A stretch of DNA of 35,416 nt from CAZEER01 sp964511215 (lineage in GTDB: Bacteria; Fidelibacterota; Marinisomatia; Marinisomatales; UBA1611): positions 1-35,416 of the forward strand of contig CAZEER010000019.1 of assembly GCA_964511215.1 (NCBI GenBank), in the 5' to 3' direction. Each line of letters starts with the position of its first letter. The first letter of the stretch is position 1. Shown here one piece after another: positions 15,568 through 24,123 of the stretch. The notes under the pieces are model-generated. The model saw only the letters and a list, made by a program, of their open reading frames with translations. It did no database searches and was not told the origin of the DNA. The translations under genes and the position numbers were made by a program.

Positions 15568-16341
15568 CTAATATTTAAAATGCTTAATTTTTTCACCTTC
15601 ATCTCCAATCTTAGTCATTGCTTCAATACCCAAGTTTATATGTAGGTCAACGTATTTTCTGGTTACATCTCGATCCATTTCTTCAGTTTTGACTCCCTCA
15701 GGTATCATTGGTGTATCACTAACTAATAATAAAGCACCTCTATTAATTTCATTTGCAAATCCTGTAATAAAAATTGTAGCTGTTTCCATATCTATTCCCA
15801 TAACACGTACCTTGCGCAGGTATTGTTTAAATTTTTCATCATGCTCCCAAACTCTTCTATTTGTTGAGTAAATAACGCCTGTTCGATATTCAATTTTCCC
15901 ATCGACTAATAATTCTGATACGTATTTATGAAGTTTAAAAGTTGGCATAGCAGGTACTTCTTTTGGAAAGTAGTCATCGCTAGTTCCTTCGCCTCTAATT
16001 GCAGCGGTAGGTAAAATAAAATGACCGATCTCTGTAGTCTTTTTTAAACCTCCACATTTTCCTAAAAAAAGAACGCCTTTAGGTTTAATACAGGATAATA
16101 AATCCATTATTGTAGCTGCATTTGCACTTCCAATACCAAAGTTTATAATGCTCAGTCCATCATTATTAATTGCAGAAGTCATTGGTCCACCAATACCACT
16201 AATTTTTGTATTAAAAATTTTTGCAAATTTTTCAACGTAATTTTGAAAATTTGTCAATAAAATCCAATCTCCATAATCTTTTGGATTAGTGCCAGTATAT
16301 CTTTTTAACCAATCAAAGGCTATTTTTTCTTTTTGATTCAT
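15568..16341 (-). CDS. amn: AMP nucleosidase
   Basis: 257 aa, the short form found in Bacteroidota and relatives (the E. coli enzyme carries an extra N-terminal domain). It hydrolyses AMP to adenine and ribose 5-phosphate, adjusting purine pools. It has the nucleoside-phosphorylase fold: GIGGPMTSAINN, FGIGSANAATI, FLGKCGGLKKTTEIGHFILP, RGEGTSDDYFP and MGIDMETATIF (the MxxDMExA ribose-binding motif), then SDTPMIPEG. No signal peptide, cytoplasmic. On the reverse strand TAAAAT lies 6 nt before the ATG, so a leaderless start is likely here as well. It stands alone, with no purine genes beside it. Confidence 0.92.
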   Translation of the reverse strand: MNQKEKIAFDWLKRYTGTNPKDYGDWILLTNFQNYVEKFAKIFNTKISGIGGPMTSAINNDGLSIINFGIGSANAATIMDLLSCIKPKGVLFLGKCGGLKKTTEIGHFILPTAAIRGEGTSDDYFPKEVPAMPTFKLHKYVSELLVDGKIEYRTGVIYSTNRRVWEHDEKFKQYLRKVRVMGIDMETATIFITGFANEINRGALLLVSDTPMIPEGVKTEEMDRDVTRKYVDLHINLGIEAMTKIGDEGEKIKHFKY

Positions 16342-16816
16342 TGTACTATTTTATGTTTAATTTAAATTAATTAGTTCAGGATATAGAGTCCACACAACTT
16401 TTCTAAATAATTATTATTAAATAATATAAGTTCAGATTTTAGTATAATTTATTGTTGCAAGAATAATATTTCATGATTTAGACGTGTTATATATTTAATA
16501 CATTCTGGGTTAATTGATTTATTTATTGATGACTTTTATAGTTAGAAAAATGATCGTTATATTTAGAAAAGACACGATAGTTAAATTCAATAAAATTAAT
16601 AATACTTTAACAAGTAATATTTTTCAGTCATATTCTATGAAGATGCATAAAATTCTAGTTGTTGTGATGGATCTTATTTGGTTTTCAATTGGTACAGAAT
16701 ATACTTGAAGAATCAAAATTAAAATCCTTAAAGCTAAGGGAAATCAGATTGGGAGAATTTATTTTTCAGAACATTATGAAATAAAAGGATCACTAAATAT
16801 TCATCAGGAGTTTTAA
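16342..16816 (+). other. 475-nt stretch without a recognisable gene
   Basis: A 64-codon ORF (16514-16708) is present but has atypical composition, no ribosome-binding site and no recognisable family. In another frame, 16668-16784 reads a short protein-like tail (EESKLKSLKLREIRLGEF) ending in TAA, with stops just upstream. The region may contain the debris of a lost gene. Nothing else is seen. Confidence 0.4.
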
Positions 16817-17248
16817 ATGAATAAGAAGTATACATTTGTAATTTTAATTTTTACTATAGTTGTATATGGGCAACAAGAAAAATACAAAATAAGGTCAAAA
16901 TATAAACATTTAAAATTAGTTGATAATTGGATATTCCAATCAATGGAAACTATCACTCAGGCAGAAGTAGAAGAAAAAGAAACCTTATATAAAAATGATG
17001 ATAATGTTGAGACTTTAACATTTCACAGATCGGGCTCAATGTCATACACCTCTTTAGATAGTGGTAAAGATAAAAAGGGTAGAGGTAGATGGTTTATAAA
17101 TGATAACTATTTAAGGATCATAGCTGACTCTGATACAGTAGATGCCACATACTATATTACAGGAGATATCCTTACTATTATAATATCTGAAGAAGAATCT
17201 GAAGAATTCTATGGGTACAAAAATATTGTAAGATATATTAAACAATAA
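16817..17248 (+). CDS. Small secreted lipocalin-like protein
   Basis: 143 aa. The signal peptide is MNKKYTFVILIFTIVVYGQ. The mature part shows the pattern of lipocalin-like domains in Bacteroidota and relatives: VDNWIFQSM at the first strand, LTFHRSGSMSYTSLDSG, GRGRWFINDNYLRIIADSD, ATYYITGDILTIII. These are small beta-barrels of unknown ligand. There is a good ribosome-binding site (AGGAG, 7 nt before ATG). The Shine-Dalgarno start contrasts with the leaderless-type starts elsewhere. The zinc-ribbon gene and a further exported protein follow with similar sites. Confidence 0.78.
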   Translation: MNKKYTFVILIFTIVVYGQQEKYKIRSKYKHLKLVDNWIFQSMETITQAEVEEKETLYKNDDNVETLTFHRSGSMSYTSLDSGKDKKGRGRWFINDNYLRIIADSDTVDATYYITGDILTIIISEEESEEFYGYKNIVRYIKQ

Positions 17249-17328
17249 CCTTCTTGAAGTGATTTAAAACTTTGGCTTGGATTACTAATTAGAGATATAG
17301 GCTATAAAAACGATAAGGAGAATTTTAA

Positions 17329-17526
17329 ATGTAGCATAAGAATTGGTCTTGTTTAAAATGTAAGAACAGAGATTGTGAAACTGATAAGATAAAGGTAGCT
17401 AGAGGTTTTTGGCCAAAAATATTTAATATACAGAGAGGCAGATATACCTCATCTACTTGCTCTAAATGTACTTATACACACTTTTTTGAAGTTCAATCTG
17501 CTTCCCAGGTTGGCAGATATTTTTGA
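17329..17526 (+). pseudogene. Zinc-ribbon protein gene with TAG at codon 2
   Basis: AAGGAG precedes ATG 17329-17331, but the next codon is TAG (17332-17334). After it the frame is intact for 63 codons (HKNWSCLKCKNRDCETDKIK, VARGFWPKIFNIQRGRYTSS, TCSKCTYTHFFEVQ) and ends at TGA 17526. The two CxxC pairs plus RYTSSTCSKCTYTHFF match the small 'nucleic-acid-binding Zn-ribbon' (DUF2082-like) family. No alternative in-frame ATG, GTG or TTG start is found near the beginning. It is either a recent nonsense mutation, a sequencing error, or a gene starting at a non-canonical codon. Confidence 0.65.
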
Positions 17527-17617
17527 TTTTTTCATTACTTAATTTTCTATTTATAATCATAAGAATAGTTGATATTCATTCTTATATTAATATAGATATT
17601 TTCAAAAGAGGTATTAA

Positions 17618-18286
17618 ATGAAAAATACATTAATATTGTTATTTGTAATTTCTGGATATTTATTTTCACAAAATTCAAATAGTGGAAATAATTCTGACCC
17701 ACTATCTGAAACTCCATTATTCCCAATCCCACCAGAAATGACTTTTGAAGAATATAAGGATATGAATAGGAGGCTTTCACAGGCTTTTTTATGGTCATCT
17801 ATACCCGTCCCAGGAATTACTCACTATTATGCTGGAGAAAAGAAAAAGGCAAAACGCTTATTTTATATCGGACTAGGCGGTGTTGCCTGTGTTTTTGGAG
17901 GAATTATATCTATGGATGAACCTACCTGGCCCATTGAAGATGAAAATATTCATGTTGTTCATAACCGAGGAACAGAAAATGAAAGATGGTTTGAAAGAAT
18001 TCCAGTAAGAATGGAAGGCGATGCCATCATACATTATGAACTGAAGGAAATTCAGAAACAGCAGAATGGTGATGGCGGGGGTTTAATAATCCTTGGTCTA
18101 GCTATACTTGCAGGCGACTTTATCTACGATAGAATTAAAGGATTGCAATTACTTGAAGAAAAACGAGATAGAGTACGGTTTAAATATGGACAGCAATTAA
18201 AGTTTTCATATCAACCAACTATTGACTATTCAACTGGTAATCCCCGACTAGGATTAAATTTCTACTTTAATTTATTTAATGGTTAA
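17618..18286 (+). CDS. Exported/membrane protein, DUF5683-like
   Basis: 222 aa. The signal peptide is MKNTLILLFVISGYLFSQ. A conserved 'SSIPVPGITHYYAGEKKKAK' segment near residues 58-77, followed by a hydrophobic stretch (RLFYIGLGGVACVFGGIIS), resembles the 'P-G-x-x-H/Q-x-Y-x-G-x-x-x-K' hairpin of DUF5683-type proteins. A second hydrophobic segment (GGGLIILGLAILAGDFIYD) follows near residue 150. The end (LGLNFYFNLF) has the alternating aromatic pattern of an outer-membrane strand. The function is unknown. There is a ribosome-binding site AGAGG before the ATG. The Zn-ribbon relic lies about 90 nt upstream. Confidence 0.72.
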   Translation: MKNTLILLFVISGYLFSQNSNSGNNSDPLSETPLFPIPPEMTFEEYKDMNRRLSQAFLWSSIPVPGITHYYAGEKKKAKRLFYIGLGGVACVFGGIISMDEPTWPIEDENIHVVHNRGTENERWFERIPVRMEGDAIIHYELKEIQKQQNGDGGGLIILGLAILAGDFIYDRIKGLQLLEEKRDRVRFKYGQQLKFSYQPTIDYSTGNPRLGLNFYFNLFNG

Positions 18287-18390
18287 CAATTAGCTTATGG
18301 TAATTGCAACTTTTGTTTAACTATTGAACAAATAAAATATATTTATTTTTGTTCTTTTTTTTATAATCAATCTTCTAGATGGTTTGTTAT

Positions 18391-20094
18391 ATGAATAATT
18401 ACAAGTCATTATCATTGATTCTATTGGTAATGTTCAACTGTTGTACTAGAAAAAGTAAATCAGGAGATATAATTCTTATTGCACCATCCTATACAATGAA
18501 TATAAAACAGCCATGGGCTGAATCAATTGTAATTAAAGAAGATAAAATTGTTTTTGTAGGTGATAAGGATAAAGCATTGTTATATAAAAACAATTTAACA
18601 CGAATTATTGAAAAACCTAACGGCATGATTTTACCAGGATTTATTGATGCACATGTCCATCTTTTATGGGGTGGAATAGAAATGAGTGAATGTAGTTTGC
18701 ATGGTTTGGCAACAAAAGAACAATTATTCCAGGCTATTCAAAATTACATTAATGCAAACCCAGATTGTGAATGGATTCGTGGTAGCGGGTGGGAACTCCC
18801 CATATTTCCTAATGGCAATCCACGCAAGGAGTGGCTAGATAAAATTAGTAAAAATAAACCTATATTTTTATTATCAGCTGATGGTCATTCGGCCTGGGTA
18901 AATTCAAAAGCACTATCATTGGCCAATATTAATAGCCAAACCCCTGAGCCAATTAACGGTCGAATTGAGCGGGATCCAATTAGCAATGATCCTTCTGGTA
19001 TTCTGCGTGAAGATGCAATGGAAATGGTAGAATATTTTCTACCAAGATACAGTAAAAAACAAATCGATACAGGATTAGAGATTGCAGTTAAAGAGGCTAA
19101 CAAACTTGGTATTACCTCTATATTAGACGCTGGGACTGAAAGCTATACATCAAGAGACTATTTAGATAGTATATATGATGGTCTAGATTCTTACAGGGAA
19201 GCAACAAAAGATGCACAATTATCTATAAGAGTTTCAGCGACTCAATATGCTCGTCCTAAATCTTGGAGAAAAGACTTATTACAAATAAAGAAACGTAGAT
19301 TTAGAAATAAATTTGCTGTTATGAATACGATCAAAATATTTGCTGATGGTGTTATAGAAGGAGGAACAGCTGCCCTCATAGAACCCTATGAGGGTACAGA
19401 TAATTATGGAATTTTAAATTGGAACCCCGATACCTTAAAAAATGCTGTAGCTAAATTTGAAAAAGAAGGGTTCCAAATACATATTCATGCTATAGGTGAT
19501 CGTGGAATAAGAATTTCATTAGATGCATTTGAGTATGCTAAAAAGAAAAATAACTTGGGAGATACGCGGCATATGATTACCCATGCGCAATTAATTCATC
19601 CAAATGACATATCTCGATTTGAAGAATTAGATGTTATAGCCAATTTTCAAGCACTTTGGGCTTATCCTGATCAGTATATCAAAAATTTAACCTTACCAGT
19701 ATTAGGTCCGGTACGTTCAAATTGGATTTATCCTTTAAAAAGTGTTATTAAATCTGGAGGACGCATAACTGGAGGCAGCGATTGGACCGTTTCATCTATG
19801 AATCCACTGCACGCTATTGAGGTTGCAATTACAAGACGTGAGTTAGGTAAACAATATGGAGAAACGTTAATTCCAGAAGAAGCTGTAGAATTAGAAAACA
19901 TATTACGTGCATACACATTGGATGGTGCTTTCAGCATTTTTAATGAGAATGCTGTTGGGTCGCTTGAAATAGGAAAATCAGCTGATATTATTATTCTGAA
20001 TAAAAATCTATTCCAGATCCCTTCACATGAAATTCATGATACAGGTGTAGAAATAACAATTTTTAATGGTAAAGTTGTTTATGAAAATCATTAA
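18391..20094 (+). CDS. Amidohydrolase family 3 lipoprotein (YtcJ-like)
   Basis: 567 aa from ATG 18391; an ATG four codons upstream (18379) is also possible. 18391 gives a good lipoprotein signal, NNYKSLSLILLVMFNC, with lipobox Cys. Then comes a TIM-barrel metal-dependent hydrolase of the amidohydrolase_3 type: PGFIDAHVHLLWGG (HxH metal ligands), SADGHSAWVNSKAL, KIFADGVIEGGTAAL (carrying the barrel-bridge region), IHIHAIGDRGI (third His), HAQLIHPND and GSDWTVSSMNP (final Asp), ending in GSLEIGKSADIIILN. Family members hydrolyse N-acyl or cyclic amide substrates; specificity is not visible here. As a lipoprotein it works in the periplasm or at the outer membrane. A cytochrome-like gene follows after 12 nt. 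Confidence 0.9.
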   Translation: MNNYKSLSLILLVMFNCCTRKSKSGDIILIAPSYTMNIKQPWAESIVIKEDKIVFVGDKDKALLYKNNLTRIIEKPNGMILPGFIDAHVHLLWGGIEMSECSLHGLATKEQLFQAIQNYINANPDCEWIRGSGWELPIFPNGNPRKEWLDKISKNKPIFLLSADGHSAWVNSKALSLANINSQTPEPINGRIERDPISNDPSGILREDAMEMVEYFLPRYSKKQIDTGLEIAVKEANKLGITSILDAGTESYTSRDYLDSIYDGLDSYREATKDAQLSIRVSATQYARPKSWRKDLLQIKKRRFRNKFAVMNTIKIFADGVIEGGTAALIEPYEGTDNYGILNWNPDTLKNAVAKFEKEGFQIHIHAIGDRGIRISLDAFEYAKKKNNLGDTRHMITHAQLIHPNDISRFEELDVIANFQALWAYPDQYIKNLTLPVLGPVRSNWIYPLKSVIKSGGRITGGSDWTVSSMNPLHAIEVAITRRELGKQYGETLIPEEAVELENILRAYTLDGAFSIFNENAVGSLEIGKSADIIILNKNLFQIPSHEIHDTGVEITIFNGKVVYENH

Positions 20095-20106
20095 CTATAT
20101 TCTATA

Positions 20107-20769
20107 ATGAATATTATAGTTATTTATTTATTTATTTTGAATATCATATATGGTCAGATTGATTATGCAACTCAAATTCAACCTATTTTTAATAATCATT
20201 GTATAGAATGCCATGTCTCTATTAATGGTTCAGGTGCACTAGAGCTTGATTCTTATGACTATCTTATGCAGGGCGATAGTAATAATGGACCTGTGGTAAT
20301 TCCATTTAACGCTGACAGTAGTCTACTTTATAGAGTTTTATTACGTGATTCAGTTATAGTACCCAATGAGCCAATTTGTTGTCGAATGCCAAAAAATGAA
20401 GACCCATTACCCCAAGATGATCAGCAAAAAATATATGACTGGATTAATGAGGGTGCAATAGGACCTAATATGTCAATAAATCATAAGGATTTAAATAACC
20501 AAATAATATTTACATATCCAAACCCATTCAACTCAATGATTACTATTACATTTTTTTTGCGAAATAATACTAATGTAAATATTATTATTTATGATATGAT
20601 GGGTAGAGTTGTTAATAATCTGTTCAGTGGTGAGCGAAAAACAGGGGAACAATTAATACAATGGAATGGGAAGGACACCAAGGGGAATCCTGTGTCAACG
20701 GGTGTCTATTTATGCAAAATAAATTTGAATGAATTTACTCAAACTGATAAGATAATTTTTCTTAAATAA
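20107..20769 (+). CDS. Secreted c-type cytochrome-like domain with sorting domain
   Basis: 220 aa. The signal peptide is MNIIVIYLFILNIIYG. Residues ~20-130 resemble the planctomycete-type cytochrome c domain (PSCyt1-like): CIECH (C32, C35, H36) as haem c attachment site, LELDSYDYLMQGDSNNGPVV, CCRMPKNEDPLP with a possible Met ligand, and YDWINEGAIGP at the end. A sorting domain follows (TYPNPFNSMITITF ... DKIIFLK), shorter in spacing than its relatives. A -10-like TATATT lies 5 nt before the ATG, so although only 12 nt separate it from the amidohydrolase stop, it may have its own leaderless transcript. Role inferred: surface electron carrier or redox sensor. Confidence 0.8.
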   Translation: MNIIVIYLFILNIIYGQIDYATQIQPIFNNHCIECHVSINGSGALELDSYDYLMQGDSNNGPVVIPFNADSSLLYRVLLRDSVIVPNEPICCRMPKNEDPLPQDDQQKIYDWINEGAIGPNMSINHKDLNNQIIFTYPNPFNSMITITFFLRNNTNVNIIIYDMMGRVVNNLFSGERKTGEQLIQWNGKDTKGNPVSTGVYLCKINLNEFTQTDKIIFLK

Positions 20770-20886
20770 GTTTAGAATGATAGAGATTATCTTTTGAGAA
20801 AATCTCTGTTATTTTATTGAAATTTATAATTAGCACGATTAAAATGCCTAGATGAGAATTAGTAATAGAAAATCCTAATATTTTCA

Positions 20887-21408
20887 ATGATTAAAATAAT
20901 AACCTTGGCTATGTTTACTGGAATTGGATTATTTCAAGAGGCTATATCACAAGAGCTAGAAACACTTGAAAATTATTATACAATTGGTATCCTTTCGCTT
21001 GATAAAGGAGAATACACTGCAGCTATAAGTAATTTTGAAAAATGTATTCAATTATCTCCTAATGATGCTAATGCCTACAGGGAACTAGGAATTGTGTATA
21101 AATACTTAGGAAATTATACAAAAGCAATTGAACTACATGAAAAATCTATTGTATTAAACCCATATTCAGATAAAACGTATTATAATATGGGTCTTATTTA
21201 TCATGACCAAAGCAACCATATAAGAGCAGTCAAACTATACGAAAAAGCGATAGAAATAAACCCTGAAAATGTTAAAGCTTTTTTTAATTTAGGAATTCTT
21301 TATCACAATAGTGATTTTGATAAAGCTATCTACAATTACAAAAATGCTGCAGCATTAGGACATGTAGAATCGCGGAATTGGTTAAGTAAAAACGGATATA
21401 GCTGGTAG
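20887..21408 (+). CDS. Secreted/periplasmic TPR protein
   Basis: 173 aa. An N-terminal hydrophobic signal (MIKIITLAMFTGIGLFQEAIS) is followed by about four tetratricopeptide repeats: ENYYTIGILSLDKGEYTAAI, ANAYRELGIVYKYLGNYTKA, DKTYYNMGLIYHDQSNHIRA and VKAFFNLGILYHNSDFDKAI. A short Sel1-like end follows (AAALGHVESRNWLSKNGYSW). TPRs are protein-protein interaction scaffolds; no partner can be inferred. TAATAT stands 5 nt before ATG, the leaderless spacing. It ends with TAG. Confidence 0.85.
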   Translation: MIKIITLAMFTGIGLFQEAISQELETLENYYTIGILSLDKGEYTAAISNFEKCIQLSPNDANAYRELGIVYKYLGNYTKAIELHEKSIVLNPYSDKTYYNMGLIYHDQSNHIRAVKLYEKAIEINPENVKAFFNLGILYHNSDFDKAIYNYKNAAALGHVESRNWLSKNGYSW

Positions 21409-21580
21409 GCTAGATATATTTGTATAGTATGTCTTTATTTGGATTCAAAACATTTATATGGTTAATGAGATAATGTGAATTTTATTATATCCATTTTACT
21501 TTCTGATATATAATAAATTAAATAATAAATGCATTAATATTCTTCTTTCAAAATTTCAATAATGGTCCAATTTCTATAAC

Positions 21581-22453
21581 ATGGGAGACATCTACGCAAT
21601 TATCACAGCAGTATGCTGGTCGTCTGCTGTAATCTTATTTGATATCTCATCCAAAAGCTTTGAAGCCTTACAGATTAATGCGCTGAAGAATTTTATTGGT
21701 GTAATAGGATTTATTTTGACGATTATAATTTTATCAATACCATTCCCAATATTTACCTATTATGAATTGATTATCTTATTATCAAGTGGAATTATAGGAA
21801 TTGTCATAGCAGATTTATTATTTTTGGAATCATTGCGACGATTGGGTTCGGGAATATCCGCGGTAATAGCAACAATTTATACTCCATCAATATTTATTTT
21901 AGCATATATAATGTTTAATGAAATGCTTAATGAAAACTCTTACTATGGTGGAGTGCTAGTTGTTTTTGGTATAGTGATAGTTGCATATAAAATCCCCAAA
22001 AATCTAAGCAGTAGAGATTTATATATAGGAATTACTTTTGGCATACTTGCGCAAATCTTTACCGCATATTCTGTACTAATGATTAGGCCAATAATGATCA
22101 ATCATTCTATAATTATTATTGCCTTATATAGATTTAGTATTGGACTATTTATTACTGTAATAATACTATTAATAAAAAATGGATTTTCTTATGTTATTTA
22201 TAATTTCAAGCATGGGTTAAATAATCCCAATATAATATTTGGGTCAATATTAGGGACATATTTATCTGTAATTTTTTGGTTATTGGGATATAAATATACA
22301 TTAGCAGGTAGAGCTGCAATATATAATCAGCTATCAACAGTATTTATTGTAGTGCTTGCAAGAATATTTTTAATGGAACAATTAAATATAAAAAAGATTG
22401 TTGGTGTTTTATTATCAATAATCGGAGCAGTAATGGTTGCAATGGCTAAATAA
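21581..22453 (+). CDS. EamA/DMT-family transporter
   Basis: 290 aa, about ten transmembrane helices in two five-helix EamA repeats (first repeat starts GDIYAIITAVCWSSAVILFD, second near residue 145, LYIGITFGILAQIFTAYSVL). The conserved ends of each repeat are visible: GSGISAVIATIYTPSIFILA with FNEMLNENSYYGGVLVVFGI, and GRAAIYNQLSTVFIVVLARI with EQLNIKKIVGVLLSIIGAV. It is an inner-membrane drug/metabolite exporter or permease of unknown substrate. Its length is normal for the family. No Shine-Dalgarno is obvious. The long gap before the cold-shock gene indicates separate transcription. Confidence 0.93.
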   Translation: MGDIYAIITAVCWSSAVILFDISSKSFEALQINALKNFIGVIGFILTIIILSIPFPIFTYYELIILLSSGIIGIVIADLLFLESLRRLGSGISAVIATIYTPSIFILAYIMFNEMLNENSYYGGVLVVFGIVIVAYKIPKNLSSRDLYIGITFGILAQIFTAYSVLMIRPIMINHSIIIIALYRFSIGLFITVIILLIKNGFSYVIYNFKHGLNNPNIIFGSILGTYLSVIFWLLGYKYTLAGRAAIYNQLSTVFIVVLARIFLMEQLNIKKIVGVLLSIIGAVMVAMAK

Positions 22454-22617
22454 AATTATTAATATGTGAGATTATTTAGGATTTTTTTAAAAAAAAATAA
22501 TTTGTTGGATTAAAAAAAAGTGTAATAAATTGTTGTCCGTTTAATATAAAGAAAGATAACGTTTTATTTTTATAATATTAGATCAATAAAAAATTAACAA
22601 TAATGGGAATTAAATAA

Positions 22618-22830
22618 ATGAGTAATACTAAAGAGGGAACCGTGAAGTGGTTCAATGATACAAAAGGCTATGGATTTTTAATGCCATCCGATGGTGGTAA
22701 AGATTTATTTGTTCATATGAGTGAAATTAAAATGGAAGGGTTTAAGACTCTAAAAGAAGGACAAAAGGTTAACTTTGAGGAAGGATCTACAGATAAAGGT
22801 CCATGTGCAACAAATGTTGTTCCTAAATAA
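22618..22830 (+). CDS. Cold-shock domain protein
   Basis: 70 aa, the standard CspA-family length. It binds single-stranded RNA/DNA and acts as an RNA chaperone in the cytoplasm. RNP1 (KGYGFLMP) and RNP2 (LFVHMSEI) are intact, and the start GTVKWFNDTKGYG is canonical. The 165-nt AT-rich region upstream could form the long leader usual for cold-induced csp genes, but no cold box can be identified with confidence. It is followed directly by a strong palindromic terminator. A decayed paralogue lies at 10365-10545. Confidence 0.96.
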   Translation: MSNTKEGTVKWFNDTKGYGFLMPSDGGKDLFVHMSEIKMEGFKTLKEGQKVNFEEGSTDKGPCATNVVPK

Positions 22831-22837
22831 ACTTTAG

Positions 22838-22887
22838 ATTCTAGAAACAAAAAACCCCACTTAAGTGGGGTTTTTTGTTTCTAGAAT
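22838..22887. terminator. Perfect 50-nt palindromic terminator
   Basis: Two perfect 25-nt arms meet at the centre CACTTAAGTG (22858-22867). Each arm contains an A-run/T-run plus CCCCAC/GTGGGG, so the structure terminates transcription in both directions. It closes the cold-shock gene. Its T-run is also a TTTTTTG box (22871-22877) with TAGTCA 16 nt later, a possible promoter for the dehydrogenase gene at 22935. Confidence 0.9.
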
Positions 22888-22899
22888 AATTGATAGTCA
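22871..22899 (+). promoter_or_regulatory. Possible composite promoter TTTTTTG-N16-TAGTCA inside the terminator
   Basis: TTTTTTG 22871-22877, N16, TAGTCA 22894-22899. The upstream box is the terminator T-run, and the -10 box is a weak match. ATG 22935 lies 35 nt further on. The call is supported by position and by the other copies only. Confidence 0.35.
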
Positions 22900-22934
22900 A
22901 TTTTCTAGTTTTGAATAGTGTTAAATAATACAGG

Positions 22935-24059
22935 ATGTTTATAAAATTAAATAATATCATAATGATTTTATTTTTAGCGGTTTCGTGGGGGCAAACTTTA
23001 TACTGGGATAGTGATGTTGTGAAAACCTCTTTATTATCTTATAAATCAGAACTGGTATCCGATGGCTATGTTTTGCCATGGGGCATGTCATTTCTGCCTG
23101 ATGGTGATTTAATTGTAAGTGATATTTCTGGAAAAATATATCAAATAAAAAACGGTATTAATAAAAAAGTATCTATTACTGGGATACCTCAAGTATTTTT
23201 TCGTGGTCAAGGAGGATTACTTGACATAGAAGTAGACCCAAACTTTAATGAAAATAATTTTATCTATTTTTCTTTTAGTGATATCGTGAGAAATACTGCA
23301 TTTACTTCGATTGCTCGAGCTCAGTTAATAAATAATACATTAATAAATCTTAAAATTATTTTTAAAACTGATGAAATTCATTATTCATCAACTCCGATTC
23401 ATTTTGGTAGTAGGATTGTCATTGATAATGAATATATATATTTTAGTATTGGAGATAGAGGTGAAAGAGAAAAAGCACAAAACCCACAATTACCACATGG
23501 GAAAATTCATCGTTTGTATCTAGATGGCACTGTTCCAGATGATAACCCTTTTTTGAATGACAGTGGTGAGAATATTTCTGTTTGGTGTTATGGCAATAGG
23601 AATCCACAGGGTCTCGCAATGAGCGAAAATGGAAAATTATGGGAGTTAGAGCATGGCCCAAAAGGAGGAGATGAATTAAATATTATTAGAAAAGGGATTA
23701 ATTATGGGTGGCCAATCATCACCTACGGGGTTAACTATGATGGCACTGATATATCATATATTACACATAAGAAAGGGATGGAACAGCCCGTATGGTATTG
23801 GACACCTAGTATTGCAGTTTGTGGAATGAAATTTTATTATGGTGAACCATTCAAAGCTTGGGAAGGGAATATTCTTGTGACTTCATTAAAATTTGAATAT
23901 CTTGAGAGACTTGTAATATTGAATGGTAAAAAAATAGATAGTGAGATTATTTATACTCCTGGAAGCAGGGTCAGAGATGTTGAAGTGGGACCCGATGGTA
24001 ATATATACGTTGCTTTAGAAGATCCAGGGAGAATAGTGAGATTGACCCCTATTTATTAA
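22935..24059 (+). CDS. Secreted PQQ-dependent aldose sugar dehydrogenase (glucose/sorbosone dehydrogenase family)
   Basis: 374 aa. The signal peptide is the first ~20 residues, ending AVSWGQ. The soluble six-bladed propeller of the GSDH family is clear: LPWGMSFLPDGDLIVSD, GGLLDIEVDPNFNENNFIYF, HFGSRIVIDNEYIYFSIGDR, QNPQLPHGKIHRLYLDGTVP, CYGNRNPQGLAMSENGKLWE, EHGPKGGDELNI, INYGWPIITYGVNYDG and PDGNIYVALEDPGRIVRL. It resembles the YliI-type aldose sugar dehydrogenase, which oxidises sugars in the periplasm with PQQ as cofactor and passes electrons to the respiratory chain. No PQQ synthesis genes are in the window. Confidence 0.9.
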   Translation: MFIKLNNIIMILFLAVSWGQTLYWDSDVVKTSLLSYKSELVSDGYVLPWGMSFLPDGDLIVSDISGKIYQIKNGINKKVSITGIPQVFFRGQGGLLDIEVDPNFNENNFIYFSFSDIVRNTAFTSIARAQLINNTLINLKIIFKTDEIHYSSTPIHFGSRIVIDNEYIYFSIGDRGEREKAQNPQLPHGKIHRLYLDGTVPDDNPFLNDSGENISVWCYGNRNPQGLAMSENGKLWELEHGPKGGDELNIIRKGINYGWPIITYGVNYDGTDISYITHKKGMEQPVWYWTPSIAVCGMKFYYGEPFKAWEGNILVTSLKFEYLERLVILNGKKIDSEIIYTPGSRVRDVEVGPDGNIYVALEDPGRIVRLTPIY

Positions 24060-24080
24060 TCACTTACTGAATTCTTAGAG

Positions 24081-24107
24081 AGGTAGTATATACTCCTAAC
24101 TTTTTTG
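24081..24107 (+). terminator. Hairpin and T-run after the sugar dehydrogenase gene
   Basis: AGGTAGTA (24081-24088) pairs with TACTCCT (24091-24097) with one mismatch; AAC and TTTTTTG follow. It sits between convergent genes. Confidence 0.55.
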
Positions 24108-24123
24108 TTTCATTATATTACTG

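Noticed and set aside
16514..16708. 64-aa ORF on the plus strand
   Set aside because: No ribosome-binding site, promoter spacing or recognisable family; composition like translated AT-rich noncoding DNA. Mentioned only within the intergenic entry.
11145..17334. Idea that TAG is a recoded sense codon, from the two in-frame TAGs in relics
   Set aside because: rnhA (10169) and the TPR gene (21408) end properly at TAG, so TAG is a stop here.
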